Part shown: piece after piece, positions 23,347-31,844 of the stretch | Numbering within the stretch: the stretch's first letter is position 1 | Layout of the letters: each line of letters opens with the position of its first letter | From: an uncultured Lachnospiraceae bacterium | GTDB taxonomy: Bacteria; Bacillota; Clostridia; Lachnospirales; Lachnospiraceae | NCBI GenBank assembly: GCA_947570615.1 | Contig: CANOVJ010000048.1 | Coordinates: 1 to 33,332 of the forward strand | Length of the DNA stretch: 33,332 nucleotides | Reading direction: 5' to 3' | Notes under the pieces: generated by a model | Database searches by the model: none | What the model was told of the DNA's origin: nothing | What the model saw: only the letters and a program-made list of their open reading frames with translations | Translations under genes and position numbers: made by a program

Positions 23347-24696
23347 ATGCGTAGAAGTGTAATGAAAGCAGGCAGACGCGGCGCGGTTTGCGCGGTATCG
23401 GCGGTTCTTTTGTTTTCAGGCATGCATCTGGATATACAGGCGGCAGACACCACAGGGCTTCCCTCGGCGGGGCTGGATTTCTTTTTGTCATCCAACGCCA
23501 CCAGCGTGAAGGATCTTAAGGAAGAAGAAAAGGCAGATACGGATTCGAAGGATTCCGATGAGCAGGCGCCTGCCCAGACTGCGGCGACGGTTACGCCCAC
23601 GGCAGAGCCCACCCCCACATCTTCGCCTGAGGCGGGTTCGTCCCAGACGTCAGGGATGAAGGAGGAAAAGGTGATTGAGGAGACGGCCATCGCCACCACC
23701 GACAAGACCTTTAACCAGGTGGAGAGAGAGATCGAGGCCAGGAGAGAGGAAAAGGGATTCCGTTCTCTGGTAATCGCAAAGGTTAACGACTATGTAAATG
23801 TGAGGAGCATCCCCAGCGAGGAAGGGGAGATTCTGGGAAAGCTTTATGATAAATCAGTAGGCGAGTTTATCTCCGAGCAGGACGGCTGGTATGAGATCAA
23901 TTCGGGCAGCGTGACCGGATTCGTGAAGGCGGAATACTGCGTTACCGGCGATGACGCGGTGGCGCTGGCAAAGGAAGTGGGAACCAGGATCGCCACGGTG
24001 AACACCACCACCTTAAAGGTCCGTGAGGAGCCCGGGATGGACGCAGTGGTGCTTGGCCTGGTGCCCATCGAGGATGAGTTGATCGTCACGGAGGAGCTCG
24101 GCGACTGGGTGAAGGTGGATATCGAGGAAGGTTACGGGTATGTCTCCACAGATTATGTCACGCTTTCCACTGAGTTTGTGAAGGCGGAGTCCAAAGCGGA
24201 GGAGGAAGCCAGACTTGCGAAGGAGGAAGCGGAGAGAAAGGCGGCCCAGGAAGCGGCCAGAAAAGCGGCGGCCAGAAACAATTCTTCTTCGTCCTCTTCG
24301 GGCGGCAACAGCAGCGTACAGCCTCCTGTGATCTCCGCAGGCGGCGGAAGCGAGATGGGCGCGGCAGTGGCGAATTTTGCCTGTCAGTTTGTGGGCAACC
24401 CTTATGTATATGGGGGAACCAGCCTGACCAACGGCGCGGACTGTTCCGGTTTCGTTATGAGCGTTTACAACAATTTTGGCGTGAGCCTGCCTCACTCATC
24501 GGCGGCGGACAGAAGCGTGGGATCCTCAGTGGACGGCCTTGCCAATGCCCAGCCGGGAGATATCGTGTGCTATTCCGGCCACGTGGGGATCTATGTGGGA
24601 GACGGAAAGATCGTACACGCATCCACATCAAAGACAGGTATCATTATCTCCAACGCCAACTACCGTTCGGTACTTTCCGTGAGGAGAATTTTCTAA
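23347..24696 (+). CDS. Secreted peptidoglycan hydrolase: two SH3 domains plus NlpC/P60
   Basis: 449 aa. Signal peptide (about 1-33, AXA-type IQA-AD cleavage), an acidic and Pro/Thr-rich linker (55-120), two bacterial SH3 domains (about 142-199 and 215-275), an Ala/Lys/Glu-rich helix (280-310) and a Ser/Gly spacer. The C-terminal NlpC/P60 domain has Cys366 (DCSGF), His412 (GHVGIYVG) and His424 (VHAS), a full catalytic set. It should cut peptide stems (gamma-D-Glu to diamino acid) during wall growth. GGAGGT (23337-23342) sets the start at 23347; an upstream ATG at 23326 lacks a site. A WalR-type box upstream fits the cell-wall stress regulon. Confidence 0.93.
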   Translation: MRRSVMKAGRRGAVCAVSAVLLFSGMHLDIQAADTTGLPSAGLDFFLSSNATSVKDLKEEEKADTDSKDSDEQAPAQTAATVTPTAEPTPTSSPEAGSSQTSGMKEEKVIEETAIATTDKTFNQVEREIEARREEKGFRSLVIAKVNDYVNVRSIPSEEGEILGKLYDKSVGEFISEQDGWYEINSGSVTGFVKAEYCVTGDDAVALAKEVGTRIATVNTTTLKVREEPGMDAVVLGLVPIEDELIVTEELGDWVKVDIEEGYGYVSTDYVTLSTEFVKAESKAEEEARLAKEEAERKAAQEAARKAAARNNSSSSSSGGNSSVQPPVISAGGGSEMGAAVANFACQFVGNPYVYGGTSLTNGADCSGFVMSVYNNFGVSLPHSSAADRSVGSSVDGLANAQPGDIVCYSGHVGIYVGDGKIVHASTSKTGIIISNANYRSVLSVRRIF

Positions 24697-24738
24697 AAGG
24701 AATTGCATTTGGGAATATTATATTATAGAATGAATTTA

Positions 24739-24767
24739 ATCCCCGTCGCTTGCGGCGGGGAATTTTT
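24739..24767 (+). terminator. Terminator of the NlpC/P60 gene
   Basis: GC-rich stem CCCCGTCGC / GCGGCGGGG followed by AATTTTT. Confidence 0.85.
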
Positions 24768-24770
24768 AAC

Positions 24771-24812
24771 ATAAGGACAGTTCGCGAAGCGTGCTGTCTG
24801 TTGTTTACAATA
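24771..24812 (+). repeat. Dispersed GGACAG repeat, copy 2
   Basis: ATAAGGACAGTTCGCGAAGC with GACAG/CTGTC able to pair, continuing to GTTGTTTACAATA. The preceding TTAAC is also shared with copy 3 at 31845. A further inverted repeat (GCAGAT-t-GTTC / GAAC-ATCTGC) follows up to the GH51 leader. Confidence 0.65.
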
Positions 24813-24887
24813 TACCGGTTTGCAGATTGTTCCGGAGCACAGGCACGGAAGAACATCTGCGGAACCTGAAGAAGGAGGCAGAGCAGA

Positions 24888-26921
24888 ATGCAGCTTACGA
24901 TTTCCGGGAAGAAGGGCGTTCCCATCTCAGAGGGTATGACGGGGCTTTTTTTCGAAGACATTAACTACGCGGCGGACGGTGGTCTGTACGCCGAAATGAT
25001 TGAGAACAGATCCTTCGAATTTTTCGACTGTTACGGAGATAAGGGGGATTATTATGTAAAGCGGGACTGCGGCTACGGCTGGAGCCCTGTGGGGCAGGAC
25101 TGCCGCATGGAATATGTCATGGGGAGCCCGCTGGAGCGCAATAACCCTCATTATCTGCGCTTCACCGCTATGAAGGAGGGGCAGGGCTTTGCCAATCAGG
25201 CCTACACAGGTATTTTCATGGAAAAAGGAAAGGAATACAGGGTTTCCTTTTACGCCAGAACCGCCGCTTATGAGGGAAGGGCGCTGGTTCAGGTGAGAAA
25301 GGAAGGGCAGGTCTGCGTCGAAGCGGGGATCGAGCTGCTCCATTCCGGCGGCGACGCGGGAGAGGTGTGGAACCGCTATGAGACAGTGCTGCGGGCCGGG
25401 GAGGATATCAGAGCCGGCGCGTTCGTCATAATACTGGAAAAGGCCGGTGTGGCAGAGTTCGACTTTATCTCCATGATGCCGGGCGATGCGGTGGCAGGCG
25501 TTTTCCGCCGGGATCTGTTTGAAAAATTAAAGGAGATGCACCCGGGATTTATCCGCTTTCCAGGGGGTTGTATCGTGGAGGGGAATACCCTGGAAAACCG
25601 TTACCGCTGGAAAGAAAGCGTGGGCAGGCCAGAAAGCCGCCGGGGCAATTTTAACCGCTGGGCGGTACATGGAACCACCCGCAAAAACGGATGGCATACC
25701 CGATATTCCCACTACAACCAGACGCTTGGGCTGGGTTATTTTGAGTATTTTCTTCTGTGCGAGCTGGTGGGAGCAAAACCTCTTCCGGTGCTGAACGTGG
25801 GGCTGGCATGCCAGTATCAGTCCTACGAGCTGGTACGCAGAGAGGATCCGGCTTTCCAGGAGTTTGTGCAGGACGCCCTTGACCTGATCGAATTTGCGTG
25901 CGGCGGACAGGACACCTTCTGGGGAGGACTGCGCGCGCGGATGGGACACGCTGCGCCCTTTCATCTGACCATGCTGGGAATCGGAAACGAGCAGTGGCAG
26001 AGCGCGGAGGTGGACTTTTTTGAGCGGTATCAGGCATTTGAAAAGGCGATCCATGAAAAGTATCCGCAGATAAAGCTGATCGGCTCCGCCGGGCCGGACG
26101 TGCTCACCGAACGCTATGAGCAGGCCTGGGACTTTTACCGCAGGGAGGCCAAAGAAAACCCCGACTTCTGTTACGCGGTGGACGAGCATTATTACGTGAA
26201 GCCCGAATGGTTCTATGATCATCTGGATTTTTATGACGCCTATCCCAGGGACGTGAAGGTTTTTTCCGGGGAATACGCGGCTCATCCCATAAGCGGAATG
26301 AACCGCGGGGACGCCAATACCCTGGACGGCGCGCTGGCGGAGGCGGCTTTCCTTACAGGAGTGGAGAGAAATGCGGATGTGGTGGCGCTCTCCTCCTATG
26401 CTCCGCTCTTTGCCCGTCTGGGATATGCTCAGTGGTCGCCGGATCTGATCTGGTTTGACGAGGAGAGAGTCTATTGCTCCCCCAGCTATTTTGTGCAGAA
26501 GCTCTACAGTGAAAACGCCGGAACCGTGACAGTCTCCCTGGACGGCCAGGACAGACTCCTTGCGAAAGAAGGGATTTACGTCAGCCTCACCCTGAATGAA
26601 AACACAGACGAGTACATCCTCAAGGCCGTAAACCCTTCTTCGGAAGCCAGAGAGCTGGCTCTCTGCACCGAATCCGGCGCTCCCATCTGCGCCAACGCCG
26701 CCGTGCAGATCCTGACAGAGGAAAAAAGCCGGCCCCTGTCCGACGCGGACGGGTTGCCCGGGGCGGAGACATGCCCGCAGCAGGAAGACGCGTCCTCTCC
26801 TGCCCCCCGCATTCTCCCCGAGCACTCCTGCATAAAGAAACAGGAGCTGACCATAAGCGGGACATTGCAGCTTCCTGCGAGAACCTTCTGTGTAGCAAGA
26901 TTCTCCATGCCGGGACAATAA
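24888..26921 (+). CDS. GH51 alpha-L-arabinofuranosidase, cytoplasmic
   Basis: 677 aa. GH51 signatures: GLFFEDINYAADGGLYAE (19-36), FIRFPGGCIVEGN (221-233), acid/base Glu368 in GIGNEQW and nucleophile Glu462 in FSGEYAAH. A carbohydrate-binding beta-sandwich-like insert occupies about 50-200 and the C-terminal beta domain begins near 520. Residues about 608-655 form a Pro/Ser-rich, probably disordered insertion in that domain. No signal peptide, so it trims arabinose from imported oligosaccharides. GAAGGAGG lies before the ATG. No transporter is adjacent; the LplB-type importer 15 kb upstream is a possible supplier. Confidence 0.93.
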   Translation: MQLTISGKKGVPISEGMTGLFFEDINYAADGGLYAEMIENRSFEFFDCYGDKGDYYVKRDCGYGWSPVGQDCRMEYVMGSPLERNNPHYLRFTAMKEGQGFANQAYTGIFMEKGKEYRVSFYARTAAYEGRALVQVRKEGQVCVEAGIELLHSGGDAGEVWNRYETVLRAGEDIRAGAFVIILEKAGVAEFDFISMMPGDAVAGVFRRDLFEKLKEMHPGFIRFPGGCIVEGNTLENRYRWKESVGRPESRRGNFNRWAVHGTTRKNGWHTRYSHYNQTLGLGYFEYFLLCELVGAKPLPVLNVGLACQYQSYELVRREDPAFQEFVQDALDLIEFACGGQDTFWGGLRARMGHAAPFHLTMLGIGNEQWQSAEVDFFERYQAFEKAIHEKYPQIKLIGSAGPDVLTERYEQAWDFYRREAKENPDFCYAVDEHYYVKPEWFYDHLDFYDAYPRDVKVFSGEYAAHPISGMNRGDANTLDGALAEAAFLTGVERNADVVALSSYAPLFARLGYAQWSPDLIWFDEERVYCSPSYFVQKLYSENAGTVTVSLDGQDRLLAKEGIYVSLTLNENTDEYILKAVNPSSEARELALCTESGAPICANAAVQILTEEKSRPLSDADGLPGAETCPQQEDASSPAPRILPEHSCIKKQELTISGTLQLPARTFCVARFSMPGQ

Positions 26922-27095
26922 CACGCTGTCAATAAGGCAGGCGACGAAGCCTGGCAGAGCCGGGAAAGACCCTGAATTTTCAGACATTATTTTTTCCCCA
27001 TAAACCTGTTGACAAACCCGGGCTTGTACAAAATTCACAAAATCCGCCGCGGGATTTCCCGGAGAAGAAAGACGCCCGGGAGAAAATCCGCAAAG

Positions 27096-27165
27096 TTATC
27101 CACAGATAAACCCCGGAAAAAGCTGAATCTGACAGTTATACACGGAGTTATCCACATTATCCACC
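27096..27165 (+). promoter_or_regulatory. Cluster of four DnaA-box-like 9-mers
   Basis: All on the plus strand: TTATCCACA (27096-27104), TTATACACG (27136-27144, one mismatch), TTATCCACA (27148-27156) and TTATCCACC (27157-27165, one mismatch). The consensus is TTATNCACA. The gap 26922-27388 has no other gene; besides these boxes it holds a short AAATCC/GGATTT hairpin near 27040 and the hpf promoter. No dnaA or dnaN is nearby. Confidence 0.65.
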
Positions 27166-27324
27166 GGGAAGGCAGGGCGATTGGCAGAAAAGTTAAATGT
27201 AAATAAAGAACGGGTGTTTTGTGTATTGTGTTGATGAGTCGAAAAGACAGAAAAAACCGCAAAAAAAGGCTCTGTGTGAAATTGTCCGAAAATTACGGCA
27301 GGAAAAAAGGGAAAACGGGAATTG

Positions 27325-27354
27325 TTGCATAACAGATACAAGCTGTGGTATAAT
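27325..27354 (+). promoter_or_regulatory. Promoter of hpf
   Basis: -10 TATAAT at 27349-27354 with an extended TGG in front, and a weak -35 TTGCAT (27325-27330) 18 bases upstream. Confidence 0.65.
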
Positions 27355-27388
27355 ATTTCCACAATAATCCAAAGAAAGGATGATGAGT

Positions 27389-27916
27389 ATGAAGTATATA
27401 ATTGTGGGGAAGAATATCGAGGTTACACCGGGACTGCGCAGCGCTGTGGAGGACAAGATCGGAAAGCTTGAGAGGTACTTTACGGAGGAGACGGAGGTAC
27501 ATGTAACCTTAAGCGTGGAGAAGGAAAGACAGAAAATCGAGGTTACCATTCCGGTTAAGGGGAATATCATCCGTTCCGAGCAGGTGAGCAACGACATGTA
27601 CGTCTCCATTGATCTGGTGGAGGAGATCATCGAGAGGCAGCTCAAAAAGTACAAGAACAAGCTGGTGGATCAGAAGCAGTCCGCAGGCTTTTTCAGGCAG
27701 GAGTATATCGATAAGGAGTATATGGACGATGAGGAGATCCGGATCATCCGCAGCAAGAAGTTTGACATCAAGCCCATGTATCCCGAGGACGCCTGTATCC
27801 AGATGGAGCTCTTAGGACACAGCTTCTATGTGTTCTGCAATGCGGAGACGGAACAGATCAATGTGGTTTATAAGAGGAAAGGGAATACCTACGGGCTGAT
27901 CGAGCCGGAGTATTAA
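27389..27916 (+). CDS. hpf: Ribosome hibernation promoting factor, long form
   Basis: 175 aa. N-terminal S30AE domain (about 1-100: MKYIIVGKNIEVTPGLRSAV, KLERYF, SNDMYVSIDLVEEIIERQLKKYK), a short linker, then the C-terminal dimerisation domain (about 120-175: IRIIRSKKFDIKPMYPEDA, GHSFYVFCNAETEQINVVYKRKG, YGLIEPEY). The long form pairs two 70S ribosomes into inactive 100S dimers in stationary phase. The start at 27389 is chosen because AAAGG is about 9 bases upstream; two further ATGs at 27380 and 27383 sit too close to it. Own promoter and terminator, so monocistronic. Confidence 0.95.
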   Translation: MKYIIVGKNIEVTPGLRSAVEDKIGKLERYFTEETEVHVTLSVEKERQKIEVTIPVKGNIIRSEQVSNDMYVSIDLVEEIIERQLKKYKNKLVDQKQSAGFFRQEYIDKEYMDDEEIRIIRSKKFDIKPMYPEDACIQMELLGHSFYVFCNAETEQINVVYKRKGNTYGLIEPEY

Positions 27917-27945
27917 AGTACATTTAACGGAAAACCGGGACGGTT

Positions 27946-27977
27946 AAAAAGATGTGTGGTTCGCCGCACATCTTTTT
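27946..27977 (+). terminator. Terminator of hpf
   Basis: AAAAAGATGTG-t-GG-TTCG-CC-g-CACATCTTTTT: a long stem with a stable TTCG tetraloop and a T run. Confidence 0.92.
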
Positions 27978-28006
27978 GAGTCAGTAAACCGGTGCAGGGA
28001 AGTCAT

Positions 28007-30169
28007 ATGTTTGTTTTTCACATCATTGCATTTTTCATATTAATACTGGGGATCTCCTGGAAAACCAGGATCCGGCTGGTGGAGGCGGCTGCGGTGGGGA
28101 GTTCGCTTCTGATTCTTGTGCTGTATCTTCTGGCATTTTTGCGCAGACTTTCCTTTTCGGATTACCTGGCTGTGGCGGGAGTGGTATCTGCCGGGATTTA
28201 TCTGGCGGTGATTCCCGGTGAAAGGCGAAGAGAGCTGCTTTGCTTTGCCAGGCGGGAGCTGACTGCCAGATCGACGTTGACCGCACTGGTCATGACACTG
28301 ATGATGAGCGTCTGTGTCAGCGGCAGGCTGGTGAACTGGTGGGACGACTATAATTTCTGGGCAACCGATGTCAAGGGGCTCTTTTATCTGGACGGATTCG
28401 CAGACAAATACAGGAATGTGGCGGCGGAGTTCGGGGATTATCCGCCGGGAACCCAGCTCATGAAGTGGTGGTTTTTGCACTTTTCACCCGGGCAGTTCCG
28501 GGAGGGACTGATGTTCGCCGGATATTACTTTCTGAATCTTTCCTTTCTGTTCCCTCTGCTGAGAGTGCTGGATCAGAAAAGGGAGAAAGGGCGTGCCGGG
28601 GCCGGTATTTTGCGGGGCGGCGACCCAAAGCGGCAGGGCACAGGAGAAAAGGGCGCATCTGGCGGTGCTTTGGGGAACCTGAGCAGGGCGTTCGCCAGCG
28701 GGCTCGGGATCGCGGCCGCGGCTGCGGCGCTCTGGCTTTTTCCCTCGGTGGCGGAGGCATTCTGGTGCGACGGATGCTGCGCGGATCTGACCATGGCGCT
28801 GGTTTACGGCGCGTTTCTGGTATCGGTGGTGGATCGTCCCGGGAACGAGAAAACGGAATCCGGCGGTTCTATGCCGGCGCAGGCAGCGTGCCGGAGGGAG
28901 TACGGCATGTTTTTTTACTACGGGAGACAGGCGCTTTTGCTGATGATACTGGTGCTGTGCAAAAATACGGGATTTCTCTGGGCAGCCTTTGGCCTTTTGT
29001 TTGACTATGGCTTTCATTTTCTTCTGTGCAGGAGAGAAAATTCGCGCAGGGGGAGAAAGCGGAACAGGCCTTTCGGGATGCGCCCCGGCGCGGGGGCAGA
29101 GAGCCGGGGACAGATCGCAACCGGAGAGGAGACCGGGAAGAAAAGGACAGGGGGGAGCTTTTGGCCTCTCATGGCGGTTACCCTGCTCCCGGTTCTGACG
29201 GAGCTTGGCTGGCTGGGGTTCTGCCTGGCGAACCGCCGGGTGGCAAAGCTCACGGGGACGGCCATCCAGATGGCCACGGGCGGGATGAACATCCCGGCAT
29301 ATCAGTCAGAGATGGCCAGGGCCTTTCTGGAGGCTTTTGTAATGTGGCCGCTGCACCGGGGGAGGACGCCGGCCATCGACCTAAGCCCTCTGGCGCTGTT
29401 TGTGCTGCTGTTTGTCCTGATATTCCTTCTGTGGAAATTCCGGGCGCTGGAAAAGAGGCCGGCGCTTTATCTGAGCGGTTTTCTGGCCCTTACGGGGGTG
29501 GTGTTTTATTCCATGAACCTCATCAGCCATCTGACCATTTTTGCGGTGGAGACCCAGTATCTGGAGCCCTTTGGCATGGTGTCCTCCATTGAACGCTATG
29601 GAGCTCCCTTCGCCATTGGCGGGCTGTACCTTCTTGCCTTTTTGGCCGCCAGGACAGAGAGGGGAAGGGCGGGCGCGCTGGCATGCATGATCTTTGTGCT
29701 TCTGACTGCGGACTATGAGGGGGCTTTCCGGGCGCTCTGGGGATACCGCGCCGGGATACAGGAGATTGTAAGCCAGCGGGAGGAGATTATTGACGATGCG
29801 GGACGGCAGTTTCTGGCGGCGGCTGTGGATGCGCCCGGGGAGAGAATCTCAGGGCGGGTGCTGTACCTGCGGGATCTCTCGGACGTGAGCTGGGTGCGGA
29901 ACACGTATCTTGGCTTTGAGGCCTCGCCGGTGTCGGTGATGTACGGGAATCTGGACGCCTCCCGGGAGGATTTTCAGGCGGTGGAAAACGCCATCCGGGA
30001 TGCCCATGCGGAATTTCTGTATGTGGATGAGCTGGAGGGGGAGGGAGAGAAGTTGTTTGCCCCCTTTACAGATGGGGAATCCTTTGAGTGGAGCCGCCTG
30101 TACCAGGTTCGGGAGGAAGAGGACGGACTGCGGCTGGTGAAGTGGACGGGAGAATCGCGAGAGAGGTAA
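28007..30169 (+). CDS. GT-C-like polytopic membrane glycosyltransferase
   Basis: 720 aa with roughly 11-13 hydrophobic helices. The first large outer loop has WWDDYNFWATDVK (111-123) and DYPPGTQ (144-150), the acidic pair and YPPG motif of GT-C enzymes that use lipid-phosphate sugars. A C-terminal soluble domain (about 590-720) ends the protein. Two inner loops hold Gly/Arg/Lys-rich insertions (about residues 185-225 and 340-380) unlike the rest. It probably adds sugars to a surface polymer or lipid. ATG 28007 has AGGGA 6 bases upstream and is preferred to GTG 27992. The GT2-GtrA gene follows in the same direction, a natural partner that could make its polyprenyl-linked donor. Confidence 0.75.
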   Translation: MFVFHIIAFFILILGISWKTRIRLVEAAAVGSSLLILVLYLLAFLRRLSFSDYLAVAGVVSAGIYLAVIPGERRRELLCFARRELTARSTLTALVMTLMMSVCVSGRLVNWWDDYNFWATDVKGLFYLDGFADKYRNVAAEFGDYPPGTQLMKWWFLHFSPGQFREGLMFAGYYFLNLSFLFPLLRVLDQKREKGRAGAGILRGGDPKRQGTGEKGASGGALGNLSRAFASGLGIAAAAAALWLFPSVAEAFWCDGCCADLTMALVYGAFLVSVVDRPGNEKTESGGSMPAQAACRREYGMFFYYGRQALLLMILVLCKNTGFLWAAFGLLFDYGFHFLLCRRENSRRGRKRNRPFGMRPGAGAESRGQIATGEETGKKRTGGSFWPLMAVTLLPVLTELGWLGFCLANRRVAKLTGTAIQMATGGMNIPAYQSEMARAFLEAFVMWPLHRGRTPAIDLSPLALFVLLFVLIFLLWKFRALEKRPALYLSGFLALTGVVFYSMNLISHLTIFAVETQYLEPFGMVSSIERYGAPFAIGGLYLLAFLAARTERGRAGALACMIFVLLTADYEGAFRALWGYRAGIQEIVSQREEIIDDAGRQFLAAAVDAPGERISGRVLYLRDLSDVSWVRNTYLGFEASPVSVMYGNLDASREDFQAVENAIRDAHAEFLYVDELEGEGEKLFAPFTDGESFEWSRLYQVREEEDGLRLVKWTGESRER

Positions 30170-30226
30170 ACCGGGATGAGATGACTGGGGGAATTTTGGA
30201 GTTCTGATGTAAAAAGAGAGAAAGGC

Positions 30227-31327
30227 GTGGATAGTCAAATGGAGCATGACAAAATCAGATGGGAAATCCCGGTGGTGATTCCCTCCTACGAGCCGGACGA
30301 AAAGCTGATCGATCTTCTCAGCAGGCTGAGAGAAACGGGATTTCAGAATCTTGTGCTGGTAGACGATGGAAGCGGGCAGACATACGATCATTTTTTCAGG
30401 CGGGCCAGGGAGGATTTCGGCGCGCGGGTGCTTTGTCATGCTGTGAACCAGGGAAAAGGGCGGGCGCTCAAGACGGCTTTTAACTATTGTCTGAAGGAAT
30501 TCCCGGACGCGCCCGGCGTAATAACCGCCGACTCGGACGGTCAACACTCTCCGGAGTGTATTCTTGCCTGTGTGGACGCCCTGCTGGCCCACAGGGATTC
30601 TCTGGTCCTGGGCTGCCGGTGCTTTGAGGGGGAGGATGTACCCGCCCGCTCGCAGTTCGGCAATAAATGTACCAGAGTGGTGATGAAGTATCTGACGGGA
30701 CTGTCTGTCTCCGACACCCAGACAGGGCTTCGGGGGATTCCCGCCTTTTTCATGGAACAGCTTCTCATGGTGAAGGGGGAACGGTTCGAGTTTGAGACCA
30801 ATATGCTGCTGGAGACGAAGGCGCGAAAAATTCCGGTGGTGGAGGTTCCCATCCGCACAATTTATATAGAAGAAAACCGTACAAGCCATTTCAATCCCAT
30901 CAAAGACTCGGTGAAAATTTATCTGATATTCGGCAAGTTCGTTTTTTCCTCCCTTTCCTCCAGCGTGGTGGATCTGGCGCTGTTTTCGCTTTTCTGCTTC
31001 CTGATGCGGGGGATGGAGTGGGGCGGAGTGTCGTATATTACGGCGGCGACGGTGCTTGCGAGGGTGCTTTCCGCTCTTTACAATTATTCCCTGAATCTGA
31101 AGGTGGTATTTCAGAGCGGGGCGGCGGTGAAAAGGACCCTTCCCCGTTATCTTCTGCTGGCCCTGGTGCAGATGTCCTTAAGCGCCTTCCTGGTGGGAAG
31201 ACTCTATCCCCTTTTCGGCGGCGCTGAGGTGCTGGTAAAGATGCCCGTGGATGTGCTTTTGTTTTTCCTGAGCTTTCTTGTTCAGCGGGAGTTTGTTTAT
31301 GCGGACCGGACAGGAGGGGAGAGATGA
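30227..31327 (+). CDS. GT2 glycosyltransferase fused to a GtrA-like membrane domain
   Basis: 366 aa. Residues 14-215 are a family 2 glycosyltransferase of the dolichyl/undecaprenyl-phosphate sugar synthase type: VVIPSYEPD, VLVDDGSG (43-50, D46/D47), NQGKGRALKTA, and the metal-binding DSDGQH (102-107). Residues about 228-360 are a GtrA-like domain with four membrane helices. It should transfer a sugar from a nucleotide donor to a polyprenyl phosphate and help move it across the membrane. The start is a GTG at 30227 after GAGAG; ATG 30239 is the alternative but lacks a ribosome site. It lies 57 bp after the GT-C-like gene. Confidence 0.88.
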   Translation: MDSQMEHDKIRWEIPVVIPSYEPDEKLIDLLSRLRETGFQNLVLVDDGSGQTYDHFFRRAREDFGARVLCHAVNQGKGRALKTAFNYCLKEFPDAPGVITADSDGQHSPECILACVDALLAHRDSLVLGCRCFEGEDVPARSQFGNKCTRVVMKYLTGLSVSDTQTGLRGIPAFFMEQLLMVKGERFEFETNMLLETKARKIPVVEVPIRTIYIEENRTSHFNPIKDSVKIYLIFGKFVFSSLSSSVVDLALFSLFCFLMRGMEWGGVSYITAATVLARVLSALYNYSLNLKVVFQSGAAVKRTLPRYLLLALVQMSLSAFLVGRLYPLFGGAEVLVKMPVDVLLFFLSFLVQREFVYADRTGGER

Positions 31328-31349
31328 TATTTCAGAATCCCCCGCTCCC

Positions 31350-31808
31350 TCATTCGGACTGTGGAAACCGTATTTTTAAATCGATATCTTCACAGTCATA
31401 ACCCACGATTTTCAGCCTGTTCTGTCCACTTTTAAACGACACGGTTCTGGTGACAAAGCCGTCGGTGGAGGTATCGGGCGAGCACTCGATCACAGTGGTA
31501 ACATTGCCATCCTCATCGATCTGTACGATTTTGGCCAGACCTTTTGCGAGGGAGAAGGAAAAATCCATCTCCAGCGTCCGGTCTGTTTCGAATTTCTCTT
31601 CCCATAAGGACTGACGTCCATCAAATTTGCCGATCGTAAGCGAATATCCTTCGTTTGTGGATCTGGATACAGAATATTGCTTTGCATAGTGGTCTTCGGC
31701 CTGGGCAATTTTTTCATCGGAATCATATTCCTGTCTTGCAAATTCATTGCTGCATGCTGTCATGAATAAAAACAGCAGACAGATCCATGCCAATTTCAGC
31801 TTTTTCAT
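31350..31808 (-). CDS. Small lipoprotein of unknown function
   Basis: 152 aa. Lipoprotein signal peptide with lipobox MTAC (Cys19), so probably anchored outside the membrane. The mature part is predicted mostly beta: YSLTIGKFDGRQSLW, ETDRTLEMDFSFSLAKGLAKIVQIDEDG, VTTVIECSPDTS, TVSFKSGQNRLKIVGYDCEDIDLKIRF. This looks like a single beta-sandwich with two cysteines outside the lipobox. No named family recognised. AGGGAGG precedes the start on the minus strand. It converges on the GT2-GtrA gene and is divergent from the M23 gene; dispersed repeats lie in between. Confidence 0.8.
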   Translation of the reverse strand: MKKLKLAWICLLFLFMTACSNEFARQEYDSDEKIAQAEDHYAKQYSVSRSTNEGYSLTIGKFDGRQSLWEEKFETDRTLEMDFSFSLAKGLAKIVQIDEDGNVTTVIECSPDTSTDGFVTRTVSFKSGQNRLKIVGYDCEDIDLKIRFPQSE

Positions 31809-31844
31809 ATCCCGCGCGCCTCCCTTTCAGATGCTTTCATTAAC

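Noticed and set aside
25527-27038. 503-aa minus-strand open frame
   Set aside because: It lies antisense over the GH51 gene, which has both catalytic Glu motifs. Its translation has no domain and no ribosome site; an artefact of GC-rich codon use.
27096-27165. Chromosomal oriC
   Set aside because: DnaA-like boxes are clustered, but there is no dnaA, dnaN, recF or gyrB nearby. Kept as a finding, not called an origin.
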